Below, in pieces: positions 42,234 to 51,010 of a stretch of DNA of 64,000 nucleotides. Each line of letters begins with the position of its first letter. Positions within the stretch are counted from its first letter, which is position 1. The notes under the pieces are model-generated. The model saw only the letters and a program-made list of their open reading frames with translations. It was not told the DNA's origin and ran no database searches. The translations under genes were made by a program, and so were the position numbers. Source of the DNA: CAZFLM01 sp964519955. GTDB taxonomy: Bacteria > Armatimonadota > Chthonomonadetes > Chthonomonadales > CAJBBX01. The stretch spans positions 59,691 to 123,690 of the forward strand of contig CAZFLM010000010.1 of the NCBI GenBank assembly GCA_964519955.1. Reading direction: 5' to 3'.

Positions 42234-42612
42234 GGTCTTCGTCCTTTCGTACAGCCTGCGTGAGCTGCCGGTGCAGCCTGTCGCCCAGGACCGAAACGCA
42301 CCGGCCCGACCTGGACGCTCTCCAGATCGGGCCGGTGGTCGATGCCTGGTGGGTGGAACAGGTCACGAACTCCGATCTGGTGCGCTCCTCGCGCGGTCCT
42401 GATTGGCGATGGCCGCCGAGTTGCCGCGTCGGTCCAGGCGTGGCATGGCGACGCGCCGAGCATCCGCCGACGCGAAGCCCTTCCCTAGCCCAAAGCCGAT
42501 CGTCGCCATGTTGGTGAACATGATCCGCATTCCGCCCACAGCGCCCTAGTCCGGGCGCAACGGCACATAGGGTATCAGAGGGTATGCCGCCCTGTCAAGC
42601 GCAACGCGAGCA
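42234..42612. other. rtcB leader / intergenic region
   Basis: This gap between the hybrid kinase stop and rtcB contains one outstanding hairpin (42299-42337). A 55-codon open frame on the minus strand (42363-42530, product opening MRIMFTNMATIGFGLGKGFA) is visible but lacks a ribosome site, so it is not called as a gene. No tRNA is seen. Confidence 0.5.
42299..42337 (-). promoter_or_regulatory. Very stable hairpin upstream of rtcB
   Basis: CACCGGCCCGACCTGGA (42299-42315) pairs with TCCAGATCGGGCCGGTG (42321-42337) over 17 positions with one mismatch (a G-U pair in minus-strand RNA) and a five-base loop. It may be the terminator of the preceding kinase gene or a structured rtcB leader. No T-run follows. 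Confidence 0.55.
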
Positions 42613-44265
42613 TCAGTGGCTGTTCGCGGCGCTCGATCCCCGCGGGCGGCAAGGGTCGCTCTGCGTCAGCGCCCGGCGTACCGCCGCGAGGAGGGTACTG
42701 GGAGCATAGGGTTTGGCGACGAACATCACACCGTCCTCCTCGCTTGCGGCCGCGACCTCACCGTACCCCGAGGTGAACACGGCGCGCGTGTCCGGGCGAT
42801 CGGTGCGGAGGGCTTCGGCCAGGGCCTTCCCTCCCATCTCGGGCATGACAACGTCCGTGATCAGCAGGTCGATCGGGCGCTCCGTTCGCCTGGACACCTC
42901 GAGGGCCTCGGCTCCGTTGCTGCTCTCGATGACGGTGTACCCCTGCGCCCGCAGCGCGTGAATCGCGACCCCGCGCACCAGGTCGTCGTCCTCGACCAGA
43001 AGGATAGTGCCCGTGCCGGCAGCGGGCGCGGGCACCTCCTCGGGCAGAGGACCATCCATGACCCCCTCGTCGACCAAGGGCAAGTGGACGCGGAACGTGG
43101 CCCCCTCGCCGGGCCGGCTAACCACGTCGATGTAGCCACCCGCCTGCTGCGCGACGCCGTAGCAGATGGCGAGCCCCAACCCGGTGCCCTCTCCGGTTCG
43201 CTTGGTGGTGTAGAACGGCTCGAACACCCGCGCCTGGACCTCTTCGGACATCCCCACGCCGGTATCGCGCACGAAGAGCGTCACGTAGCGCGAAGCAGGC
43301 AGCGGGCGCACGGGCCACGCCTGCGAGGGATAGCCGGAGAGGGTGGTGACGCCGATGGTCAGGTGGCCGCCGCCAGGCATCGCATCGCGGGCGTTCACCG
43401 CCAGGTTCATCAGCACCTGCTCGATCTGCCCGGGGTCGACGCGAACGCGCGCGGGGGTGTCGCAGTACTCGACCCGCAGCAGCACGTCGTCACCGATGGC
43501 CGGCTGCAGCATCTTGAGCATGGCGGCGACGAGTTCGTTCAGGTCGATCACCCTCGGCTGAGCCGTCTGCTTGCGAGCGAACGTCAAGAGCTGGCGGGTA
43601 AGGCCTGCCGCTCTCCCCGCCGCATCCAGCATGTGCGCGACGCACTCATCGATCGACGCGCCACTCGCGCACCGCTTCCGCGCCATCTCCCCGTACCCAA
43701 CGATGACCGTGAGCAGGTTGTTGAAGTCGTGCGCAATGCCGCCGGCCAGCCTTCCGATGCCCTCCATCTTCTGTGCCTGAAGGAGCTGCTCTTCGAGCGC
43801 GCGCCGCTTGGTGACGTCGCGCGCGGCCGCGACGCAGTACAGCTTACCATCGACTGTGTGGAAGGCGAGGTCGATCTCGACCGGCAGCAGCGTCCCGCCG
43901 GCACACACGAGCGAGCCCACGTACTCACCGGCCGCGCCAGACGCACCAGACTGCAGGGCCGCGACGAGCCGGCTCCGCTCCTCCTGCGGCGCCAGCGACG
44001 CCCACGGAGTGCCGACCAGGGACTCGGCCGAACGCCTGAGCAACCTGCAGGCAGTAGCGTTGCAGTCGCTGATCGCGCCGTCAGGCAGCTCGACGAGGAA
44101 GATAGCATCTGCGCTGTGGTCGAGCAGCGATCGGAAGCGCTCGAGGTCGCGCACGCGGCGCTGCAGCTCCGGGTAGTAGGTCTTGTGGAGGGACCGCTCG
44201 CCGAGCCCCAGCAAGCGCCGCCTCAGATCCTCCCGGTCCTCCTCATCCCTCGAAGGCACGCTCAT
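42613..44265 (-). CDS. Hybrid sensor histidine kinase (PAS-HisKA-HATPase-REC)
   Basis: The 550-residue protein has no membrane segment, so it senses in the cytoplasm. Domains in order are a helical start, PAS (about 45-155), HisKA with GGIAHDFNN (His179), HATPase with NLAVNARDAM (Asn291), DTGVGM and GEGTGLGLA, then a receiver domain (about 418-540) with acidic EDDD and phospho-acceptor Asp471 in TDVVMPEMGG. It overlaps the preceding dehydrogenase gene by 23 bases. No response regulator with an output domain is adjacent, so the phosphate may be passed to a distant partner. Confidence 0.92.
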   Translation of the reverse strand: MSVPSRDEEDREDLRRRLLGLGERSLHKTYYPELQRRVRDLERFRSLLDHSADAIFLVELPDGAISDCNATACRLLRRSAESLVGTPWASLAPQEERSRLVAALQSGASGAAGEYVGSLVCAGGTLLPVEIDLAFHTVDGKLYCVAAARDVTKRRALEEQLLQAQKMEGIGRLAGGIAHDFNNLLTVIVGYGEMARKRCASGASIDECVAHMLDAAGRAAGLTRQLLTFARKQTAQPRVIDLNELVAAMLKMLQPAIGDDVLLRVEYCDTPARVRVDPGQIEQVLMNLAVNARDAMPGGGHLTIGVTTLSGYPSQAWPVRPLPASRYVTLFVRDTGVGMSEEVQARVFEPFYTTKRTGEGTGLGLAICYGVAQQAGGYIDVVSRPGEGATFRVHLPLVDEGVMDGPLPEEVPAPAAGTGTILLVEDDDLVRGVAIHALRAQGYTVIESSNGAEALEVSRRTERPIDLLITDVVMPEMGGKALAEALRTDRPDTRAVFTSGYGEVAAASEEDGVMFVAKPYAPSTLLAAVRRALTQSDPCRPRGSSAANSH

Positions 44266-45415
44266 ACAGGTCCTCTACATCGGCTCGAGTGGCAGGACGC
44301 GGGTTGGTCACGAAACAGGGGTCCTTCAGCGCTCGAGCGGCGCAGATACCGATGTCGTCGCGCGACAAGCCGATCGCGGCCAGTGTCGTGGGGGCCCCAG
44401 ACTGCAGCGTCAGCTCGCCGATCGCTGAGACGAGCACGTCCCGTCTGGCTGCCGCACCCAGGCCGTCCACGTCGATGCCGAGAGCCACCGCGAGGCGGTC
44501 ATACGCCTGGGGTGCGGCCTCGTAGTTGAACGCCACCACGTGGCGAAGCAGGATGGCGACAGCGTCACCGTGTGCGGCTCCGCCGACCGCGGCCAGACTG
44601 TGGGCCATGGCGTGAGCCGCGCCGAGGCTCGCGTTGGAGAAGGCCAGGCCGGCGAGCAGGCTCGCCAGCATCATGCCGGTGCGATCGTCGTAGCTGGCGG
44701 GCTCCGCAACGGCCCGCAGGAGGTGGGTGCGGATCAGCCGGGCCGCCTCCAGAGCGTTCAGGTCCGTCATCGGAGAGCTAGCGTTGGAGGCAAGCGCCTC
44801 GGCGGCATGGCCCAGTGCGTCCAGGCCGGTGCTGGCCGTCAAGGTGGGGGGCATCGTCACGGTCGTCTCGGCATCCACGAGCGCGATGTCGGCTATCGCG
44901 GCCTTGCTCACGATGGCCATCTTGTAGTGCTCTGCCGTATTCGTGATGATGGCAAACTGGGAGATGTCGGCGGACGTCCCGGCCGTGGTGGGCACGCACA
45001 CGATCGGAGGACATGCCATGGGAATCCGATCGACGCCCTCGTAGTCGCGAATGTGCCCGCCGTTCCCCGCGACGATGCCGATGCTCTTGGCGCAGTCGAT
45101 CACGCTGCCGCCGCCAACCGCCACGATGGCGCTGCACTCCCGCGCCGCGAAGAGCGCCGCACCGCTCATCACCTGCTCGTCGGTCGGGTTGGGCGTCACC
45201 TCCGTCAGAAGCACGTGGGGACCGTAGGCGCCGTCGAGCGACGCCATCACCTCGTGCGTCCAGCCGGCCGCCGCCACGCCAGGATCCGAGACCACCAGCA
45301 CCCGGCGGAACTCCAGGTTGGCGGCGTATTGCCCGATCAGCCTTCGGGCTCCCCAGCCGAACACGAACTCAGGCGCCACGAACTTGCGCAACTCACGAGG
45401 CCATGTCGTACCCAT
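44243..45415 (-). CDS. Iron-containing alcohol dehydrogenase (ErcA-like)
   Basis: The 390-residue group-III dehydrogenase has the NAD loop VGGGSVIDCAK (100-110), PTTAGTSAD and the metal ligands Asp199, His203, His268 and His282, spaced as in known iron-dependent enzymes. Overlap with a hybrid sensor kinase matches the arrangement of ErcA, an alcohol-dehydrogenase-like regulatory protein paired with sensor kinases in pseudomonads. An intact ligand set means catalysis is also possible. GGGAGG lies ten bases before the ATG. It is divergent from the RND operon. Confidence 0.85.
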   Translation of the reverse strand: MGTTWPRELRKFVAPEFVFGWGARRLIGQYAANLEFRRVLVVSDPGVAAAGWTHEVMASLDGAYGPHVLLTEVTPNPTDEQVMSGAALFAARECSAIVAVGGGSVIDCAKSIGIVAGNGGHIRDYEGVDRIPMACPPIVCVPTTAGTSADISQFAIITNTAEHYKMAIVSKAAIADIALVDAETTVTMPPTLTASTGLDALGHAAEALASNASSPMTDLNALEAARLIRTHLLRAVAEPASYDDRTGMMLASLLAGLAFSNASLGAAHAMAHSLAAVGGAAHGDAVAILLRHVVAFNYEAAPQAYDRLAVALGIDVDGLGAAARRDVLVSAIGELTLQSGAPTTLAAIGLSRDDIGICAARALKDPCFVTNPRPATRADVEDLYERAFEG

Positions 45416-45563
45416 GGGCAGAGATCCTCCCTTGGCGTCGGTTCGTCCATCACAGCGCGCGTTGTGCGTTGCATATTGCTCCAGTATCGGCCGATAGTCC
45501 TCGTGGTCCTACACAAACGCCTGTAACCACTGCATCTGCCAGGCAGTCAGAGTACACTGATCG

Positions 45564-45576
45564 TTAAGTCACCTAA
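45564..45576. promoter_or_regulatory. Imperfect palindrome upstream of the efflux operon
   Basis: TTAAGT-C-ACCTAA is a 13-base inverted repeat with one mismatch, 20 bases before the membrane-fusion gene start and just after a possible -10 (TACACT, 45553-45558). MarR-family proteins bind such short palindromes, and the operon ends in a MarR gene, so autoregulation is plausible. Confidence 0.4.
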
Positions 45577-45596
45577 ACCATTTCCAGGACACGGGC

Positions 45597-47213
45597 ATGA
45601 GGCGTTGGATACTGGTCGCGGCCGCCATCGCGGCGCTAGGCGGCCTCATTGGATGGCGTATCAAGCAGAAAAACGCAGATGCTGCCGAGCAGACCAAGAC
45701 GCGCCAGGCGCGCATGAAGTCGGCGCCGAGCGTTTCGGTCGCCAAGGCCGCGATCAAGGACATCGTCCAGACGTTCGCCGCCGTCGGCAGCGCGGAAGCG
45801 CCCCTCAGCGTGAAGATCGCGCCCAAGGTGACCGGCCGCATCGAGTATCTGGAGGTGCACGAGGGCGATCCGGTGCGTATTGGGCAGGTGCTCGTGCGGC
45901 TCGACCCGATCGAGCTTCGCGCGCAACTGCGCGAGCAAGAGGCGTCGCTGGCGCAGGCCCGGGCGCGGCTCGCGCAGGCCCGCATCACGCAGAGCCCCAC
46001 GGACACGCAGGTATCCACGCAGATCAAGCAGCAGGAGGCCGCGGTGGCCAGCGCGCAGGCCGACGTGCGCCGCGCGGAACAGGGGAGCGCGGCGTCGCAG
46101 GCGGCGGCCGAGGCGTCTGTCACTGATTACCAGGGCAGGCTGCGCAGCGCCGAGACCGCCATAGCGAACTCCAGCGCTTCCATCCGCAGCGCGCAGGCCA
46201 ACCTGGAGAACGCCCGAGCCAAGCTGGCGCGCGCCCAGACGCTCTTCAAGAAGGGCTTCGTCTCGGAGCAGGACGTCGACGATGCGCGCACCGCCGTGAA
46301 GGTCCAGGAATCGGCGGTCGAGGTCGCGCAGGGCCAGGCGGCGGCGGCCACTGCTCAGCGCGACTCGGCATCGGCCAACGTCAAGGCGGCGCAGGAGCAG
46401 CTCAGCGTCACCAAGACGAAGAACGTGGCCGACATCGCCAGCGCGCAGGCCGGCCTCGAGCAGGCCCATGCGGCCCTCCGCTACGCCCAGGCCAACCGCG
46501 CCCAGACGCCGGCGTACCGCGAGAACCTGGCGGCGCTCTCGGCGGCAGTCGACGTGGCGCAGTCCTCCGCGAACGCCGCCCGCGCCCAGCTCTCCTACAC
46601 CGTGCTTACCTCGCCAGTGAACGGCTATGTGACGAGCCGCGCGATGGACCCGGGCGCCATCGCGTCCACCGGCGCCGCGGTCCTCACCGTAGAGGCGATC
46701 CGGCAGATCTGGGTCAGCGTGGCGGTGCCGGAAGAGGTGACCCGCAGCATCGTCCTGGGCCAGACAGGCGCCGTGGCATTCGACGCCATCCCCGGGCGCG
46801 AGTTCACGGGCCGCGTCGTGCAGATGAACCCATCCGGCGACTCGCTGAGCCGCCAGTTCACGGTCCGGGTGGCGCTCGACAACCCGCGCGGGGAGTTGAA
46901 GCCCGGCATGTTCGCGCGGGTCACGTTCGAGACGCAGCGCAGCCGCGGCGCCGTCGTCGTGCCGCGCGAGGCGATCCAGCGGGGCAAGGACGGGCCGACG
47001 GTGGTGGTGGTAGGCGCGGACATGAAGGCGCAGCGGCGGCCCGTCACGCTCGGCGCGGCGGATGCCGCCGATATCGCGGTCACGTCGGGCGTCGCCGCTG
47101 GCGAGCAGGTGGTCACGCTGAGCAGCAACCCGCCGAAGGACGGCCAGCAAGTGCGCGTCGGCGGCGCGGGCGGCCCCGGCAAGGGCGGCAATCGCCCCGG
47201 CGCGGCACGGTGA
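45597..47213 (+). CDS. RND efflux membrane-fusion (adaptor) protein
   Basis: The 538-residue protein has an N-terminal membrane anchor (WILVAAAIAALGGLIGW), a barrel-sandwich/lipoyl half (APKVTGRIEYLEVHEGDPVR), an unusually long Ala/Gln-rich coiled coil (about 100-330), the second lipoyl half (LTSPVNGYVTSRAMDPGAIA) and beta-barrel/MP domains ending in a Gly-rich tail. The coiled coil is longer than in AcrA-type adaptors (usual length 370-400), closer to HlyD/EmrA-like hairpins. It is followed ten bases later by the RND pump. An outer-membrane channel gene is absent from the operon. Confidence 0.9.
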   Translation: MRRWILVAAAIAALGGLIGWRIKQKNADAAEQTKTRQARMKSAPSVSVAKAAIKDIVQTFAAVGSAEAPLSVKIAPKVTGRIEYLEVHEGDPVRIGQVLVRLDPIELRAQLREQEASLAQARARLAQARITQSPTDTQVSTQIKQQEAAVASAQADVRRAEQGSAASQAAAEASVTDYQGRLRSAETAIANSSASIRSAQANLENARAKLARAQTLFKKGFVSEQDVDDARTAVKVQESAVEVAQGQAAAATAQRDSASANVKAAQEQLSVTKTKNVADIASAQAGLEQAHAALRYAQANRAQTPAYRENLAALSAAVDVAQSSANAARAQLSYTVLTSPVNGYVTSRAMDPGAIASTGAAVLTVEAIRQIWVSVAVPEEVTRSIVLGQTGAVAFDAIPGREFTGRVVQMNPSGDSLSRQFTVRVALDNPRGELKPGMFARVTFETQRSRGAVVVPREAIQRGKDGPTVVVVGADMKAQRRPVTLGAADAADIAVTSGVAAGEQVVTLSSNPPKDGQQVRVGGAGGPGKGGNRPGAAR

Positions 47214-47223
47214 GGACGGCCCA

Positions 47224-50200
47224 ATGAACCTAGCCCGATTCTCCGTCAACCGCCCGGTCGCCATCACGATGCGCATCGCTGCGCTCGTGTTGATGGGCCT
47301 CGTCTGCCTCGGCGCGCTGCCGATCGACCTTCTGCCCAAGGTCTCAATCCCGACGGTCGCCGTCATCACCAACTGGCCCAACGTGGCGCCGGAGGAGATG
47401 GAGACCCAGATCACCCGGCCCATCGAGCAGGCGATCTCGTCTGTTCCCGGGCTGTACCAGGTCAGCTCGACCTCGTCGCAGGGTGTGTCCTCGGTACGCG
47501 TCCAGTTCCAGTGGGGCTACGACATCGGCCAGGGCGCCGTCGACGTCCTGCAGCTCGTCCAGCGGGCCAGCCAGCGGTTCCCCACCGACCCCACGCTGCA
47601 GACGCCGATCGTCGTCAAGTTCGACCCGTCGACGATGCCGATCCTGATCTTCGGCGTGAGCGGCGAGCGCGACCCGGTGAAGCTGCGCACGCTGCTCGAC
47701 AACCAGGTCTCGCCGATCCTGGAGTCGGCCGGCGGAGTCGCGTCGGCGGTCGTGACGGGCGGCGAGCAGCGCGCGATCCGCGTGAGCGTCGACCTCGCGA
47801 AGCTCCAGGCCTACCACATCTCGCTCGCAACGGTCAGCAAGCGCATCGCGGACGAGAACGTCAACCTCCCGGCCGGCATCGCCGAGCAGGGCAAGACCGA
47901 GTACACGATCCGCAGCCTCGGTTGGTTCACGTCGCCCCAGGACATCGCGCGCATTCCCGTGGGGTCCTACGGTGGACGCATCGTGTCCCTCGGCGACATC
48001 GCAACCATCAACGACTCCCACTCCGAGACGCGCCTCCACACGCGCCTGAACGGCGAGCCCGCGGTCGGCATCGTCATCACGAAGCAGAGCGACGCCAACA
48101 CCGTCTCGACGGCCGAGGGGGTCTTCAGCAAGATCGAGCAGGTGAAGAAGCTCTACCCGAACCTGGAGTTCGGCCTCGCCTACAACCAGGCGTCGTACAT
48201 CGCCCGCTCGGTCGAGGATGTCAAGACCAGCGCCGTCATCGGCGGAGCGCTGGCCATCCTCATCCTGATGTTCTTCCTGCGCAACGTCCGCAGCACGCTG
48301 GTGGTGGCCCTGTCCATCCCGACGTCCATCTGCACGACGTTCGCGCTGCTCTACATGTGCGGCTTCACGCTCAACACGATGTCCCTAGGAGGTATGGCCC
48401 TCGCCACGGGCCTGATTGTGGACGACGCCGTCGTCGTGCTGGAGAACATCTTCCGGCACATCGAGCGGGACAAGAAGACACCGCGCGATGCGTCGATCAG
48501 CGGGACCGGCGAGATCATGTCGGCCGTCGTCGCGTCTACCCTGACGGTTATCGTGGTCTTCCTGCCGATGCTGCTCATCAAGGGCCAGGCCGGGCAGATG
48601 TTCGCGCAGTTCTCGCTCGTGGTCGTCTTCTCGATCGGCATCTCCCTCCTCGACGCGGCGACCATCGTCCCGATGATGGCCTCGCGCCTCATCCGCGGCG
48701 ATGTGCACCGCGTCCCGTCCGACGAGAACGGCAACGGAGAGGGTGACGAAACCGGCCCCGGCGAGTCCGAGCCACGCCGCCGCGGCCCGCTCGACCGCCT
48801 GTTCGACAGCTTCGGCAGGTGGTTCGACGCGCTGGACAACTCGTACCGCAACGGCCTGCGGTGGGCCATCCACCACCGGGTCTGGGTGCTCCTGGGCGCC
48901 GCCGCGGTGTCGGCCGCGAGCTTCCTGCTGGTGCCCTACATCGGCTATGAGTTGATGCCGCAGACGGACAGCGGCGACTTCTCCATCACGGTTAAGCTGC
49001 CGCCGGGGACCGCCCTTGCCGAGACCTACCGGACGATGCTCCAGGTCGAGAAGATCGTGATGAACAACCCGGATGTCGAGACGGCCTTCATGGCGGCCGG
49101 TACGACCCTGAGCATGCGCGGCACCACGACATCGCTGAACCCGTACATGGGCTCGGTCACCGTGCGCCTCAAAGAGGACCGCAAGCACGATACGCTGACG
49201 GTCATGGGCAGCCTGCGCAAGGACCTCTCGCGGCTGGCCGGCATCCGCCCGCTCGTGAACCAGTTCGACCTGGTCAGCTCCATGATGACGGGCGGCCCGC
49301 AGAACGTGGAGGTCGACATCTTCGGTGACGACCTGACGAAGCTCTCCCAGACGGGCAAAGAGGTCATGTCGCGGGTGCGCTCGGTGCCGGGGCTCGAGAA
49401 CGTCGACCTGAACTGGGAGGAAGCCACGCCGGAGATTCAGTGGAACGTCGACCGCGACAAGGCGCTGCAGATGGGCCTGTCCTTCAGCACCATCGCCGAC
49501 ACCATCAGCACGGCGACGAACGGCGACACGGCCAGTTACTACCAGGAGAAGGGCTACTCCTACCCGATCATCGTCGACCTGCCGGAGCCACAGCGCAAGA
49601 CAGAGGCGTCCCTGCGCCGGCTGGCCCTGCGGTCGACAGTCGCCGGCGAGGCGAACGCGGACGGTCAGAGCGTGGCGCGCGACGTGCTGCTGGCGCAGGT
49701 CGCGAAGCCGACCTACGGCACCGGGCCGAGCCAGATCACCCGGCAGGACCGGCAGCGCTACATCGCCGTGACGGGGCAGCCCCAGGGCCGATCGTCGGGC
49801 GAGGTGCAGGTCGACATCCGCAAGGCCATGGCGGACCTGAAGCTGCCGCAGGGCTTCTACTGGGACTGGGGCACGAACCAGAAGCGCCAGGCCGAGGGGT
49901 TCGCCGGGATGAACCTGGCCATCCTCCTGGCCATCGCCCTGATCTACATGCTGCTCGCCTCGCAGTTCGAGTCGCTCGTTCACCCGCTGACGGTGCTCGT
50001 GTCCGTTCCACTGTCGGCCGTGGGCGTCATCCTGGCGCTGTTCCTCTCCGGGCGCACGTTCGGCCTGACCGCGCTGATCGGCCTGCTGATGCTCGTCGGC
50101 ATCGTGGTGAAGAACGGCATCCTGTTGATCGACTACACGAACCTGCTGCGCCGGCACGGACTCGGCCGCGACGATGCGGTGCTCCGGGCCGGCCCAACCC

Positions 50201-50502
50201 GCCTGCGGCCGATCCTCATGACCAGCAGCGCCGCCATCCTGGGCATGCTGCCGCTGGCGATCGGCTTCGGCAAGGGCTCGGAGACCCAGGCGCCCATGGC
50301 GACGGCCGTCATCGGCGGCCTGCTGACGTCGACCATCCTGACGCTCTTCGTGGTGCCGACGGTCTACACGATCTTCGACGACCTGGCCATGCGCTTCCAC
50401 CGCACGCCTCACCCGACCCCGCACGCAGCGACCGCAGGTGAGGGAGGGCCGGCCGCGCCGGTGGTGGGCTACGAAGAGCCCGTGGACGATCGGATCGACT
50501 GA
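47224..50502 (+). CDS. RND-family efflux transporter (inner-membrane pump)
   Basis: The 1092-residue protein has the RND fold: an N-terminal membrane helix (NRPVAITMRIAALVLMGLVC), a first porter domain, TM4 with the proton-relay pair in GLIVDDAVVVLENIFRHIE, a second porter domain and a closing helix bundle (LIGLLMLVGIVVKNGILLID, GFGKGSETQAPMATAVIGG). It exports hydrophobic compounds or drugs with the adjacent adaptor. A hydrophilic insertion after the first helix bundle (about residues 497-530, rich in Asp/Glu/Gly/Pro) is longer than usual. Its stop shares one base with the MarR start (TGATG). Confidence 0.93.
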   Translation: MNLARFSVNRPVAITMRIAALVLMGLVCLGALPIDLLPKVSIPTVAVITNWPNVAPEEMETQITRPIEQAISSVPGLYQVSSTSSQGVSSVRVQFQWGYDIGQGAVDVLQLVQRASQRFPTDPTLQTPIVVKFDPSTMPILIFGVSGERDPVKLRTLLDNQVSPILESAGGVASAVVTGGEQRAIRVSVDLAKLQAYHISLATVSKRIADENVNLPAGIAEQGKTEYTIRSLGWFTSPQDIARIPVGSYGGRIVSLGDIATINDSHSETRLHTRLNGEPAVGIVITKQSDANTVSTAEGVFSKIEQVKKLYPNLEFGLAYNQASYIARSVEDVKTSAVIGGALAILILMFFLRNVRSTLVVALSIPTSICTTFALLYMCGFTLNTMSLGGMALATGLIVDDAVVVLENIFRHIERDKKTPRDASISGTGEIMSAVVASTLTVIVVFLPMLLIKGQAGQMFAQFSLVVVFSIGISLLDAATIVPMMASRLIRGDVHRVPSDENGNGEGDETGPGESEPRRRGPLDRLFDSFGRWFDALDNSYRNGLRWAIHHRVWVLLGAAAVSAASFLLVPYIGYELMPQTDSGDFSITVKLPPGTALAETYRTMLQVEKIVMNNPDVETAFMAAGTTLSMRGTTTSLNPYMGSVTVRLKEDRKHDTLTVMGSLRKDLSRLAGIRPLVNQFDLVSSMMTGGPQNVEVDIFGDDLTKLSQTGKEVMSRVRSVPGLENVDLNWEEATPEIQWNVDRDKALQMGLSFSTIADTISTATNGDTASYYQEKGYSYPIIVDLPEPQRKTEASLRRLALRSTVAGEANADGQSVARDVLLAQVAKPTYGTGPSQITRQDRQRYIAVTGQPQGRSSGEVQVDIRKAMADLKLPQGFYWDWGTNQKRQAEGFAGMNLAILLAIALIYMLLASQFESLVHPLTVLVSVPLSAVGVILALFLSGRTFGLTALIGLLMLVGIVVKNGILLIDYTNLLRRHGLGRDDAVLRAGPTRLRPILMTSSAAILGMLPLAIGFGKGSETQAPMATAVIGGLLTSTILTLFVVPTVYTIFDDLAMRFHRTPHPTPHAATAGEGGPAAPVVGYEEPVDDRID

Positions 50503-50978
50503 TGGCTGCCAACACTGACATTCTGTCCGAGCAGGCAGCGCGCCTGGAGCAGTTGCTCCCGCGCCTGATGCGGCGTCTCTTTCCGACCGACAGCGACCAC
50601 GCTGCCGAGGAGTTGCCGCTGGCTCAGCTCCGGGTCTGCTCCGTGCTGCAGCACGGGCCGCGCTCGATGTCCGGGCTCAGCGACGAACTCGGCATCTCGG
50701 TCAGCGCCGTCACCCAGTTGGCCGACCGCCTCGAGCAAGCGGGGATGGTGGAGCGCGTGCCCGAGCCCGACGACAGGCGCGTGCGCCGCCTGCAGTTGAC
50801 AACTCGAGGCGCGGAGACAATGCAAGGGAGGCGGCGACGCCGCATCGGCCGGGTACGCGAAGCTATGGCGACGATGTCCGAGGAAGAGCGAGAGCAGGCC
50901 ATCCACTTGGTGGAGGCGCTCGCACGCGGTGCGGAGGCCACGTTGCCGCACCAGGAGTGGGCCTCTCGCGCACGCTGA
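50502..50978 (+). CDS. MarR-family transcriptional regulator
   Basis: The 158-residue winged-helix protein has LRVCSVLQHGPRSMSGLSDE, then LGISVSAVTQLADRLEQAGM with the recognition helix, and the wing VERVPEPDDRRVRRLQLTTRG. Helical dimerisation ends flank the wing. It overlaps the RND gene stop by one base, so it is the third gene of the efflux operon. It likely represses the operon in the absence of a substrate ligand; the palindrome at 45564 is a candidate site. Confidence 0.9.
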   Translation: MAANTDILSEQAARLEQLLPRLMRRLFPTDSDHAAEELPLAQLRVCSVLQHGPRSMSGLSDELGISVSAVTQLADRLEQAGMVERVPEPDDRRVRRLQLTTRGAETMQGRRRRRIGRVREAMATMSEEEREQAIHLVEALARGAEATLPHQEWASRAR

Positions 50979-50980
50979 AG

Positions 50981-51000
50981 GGTTGGCCTCCGTGCCAACC
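50981..51000 (-). repeat. 3'-end hairpin repeat, copy G
   Basis: On the minus strand GGTTGGC / loop ACGGAG / GCCAACC, a perfect seven-base stem, ten bases after the stop of the GHL10-like gene. The stem differs from other copies at paired positions while the loop is kept. Confidence 0.6.
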
Positions 51001-51010
51001 GGGCTGCTGC

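Noticed and set aside
42363..42530. 55-codon minus-strand frame upstream of rtcB
   Set aside because: No ribosome site and no recognisable pattern, so kept only as a note in the intergenic entry.
42234..42612. tRNA or other known RNA gene in the gap
   Set aside because: The strong hairpin lacks a cloverleaf or T-loop; no known RNA pattern was recognised.
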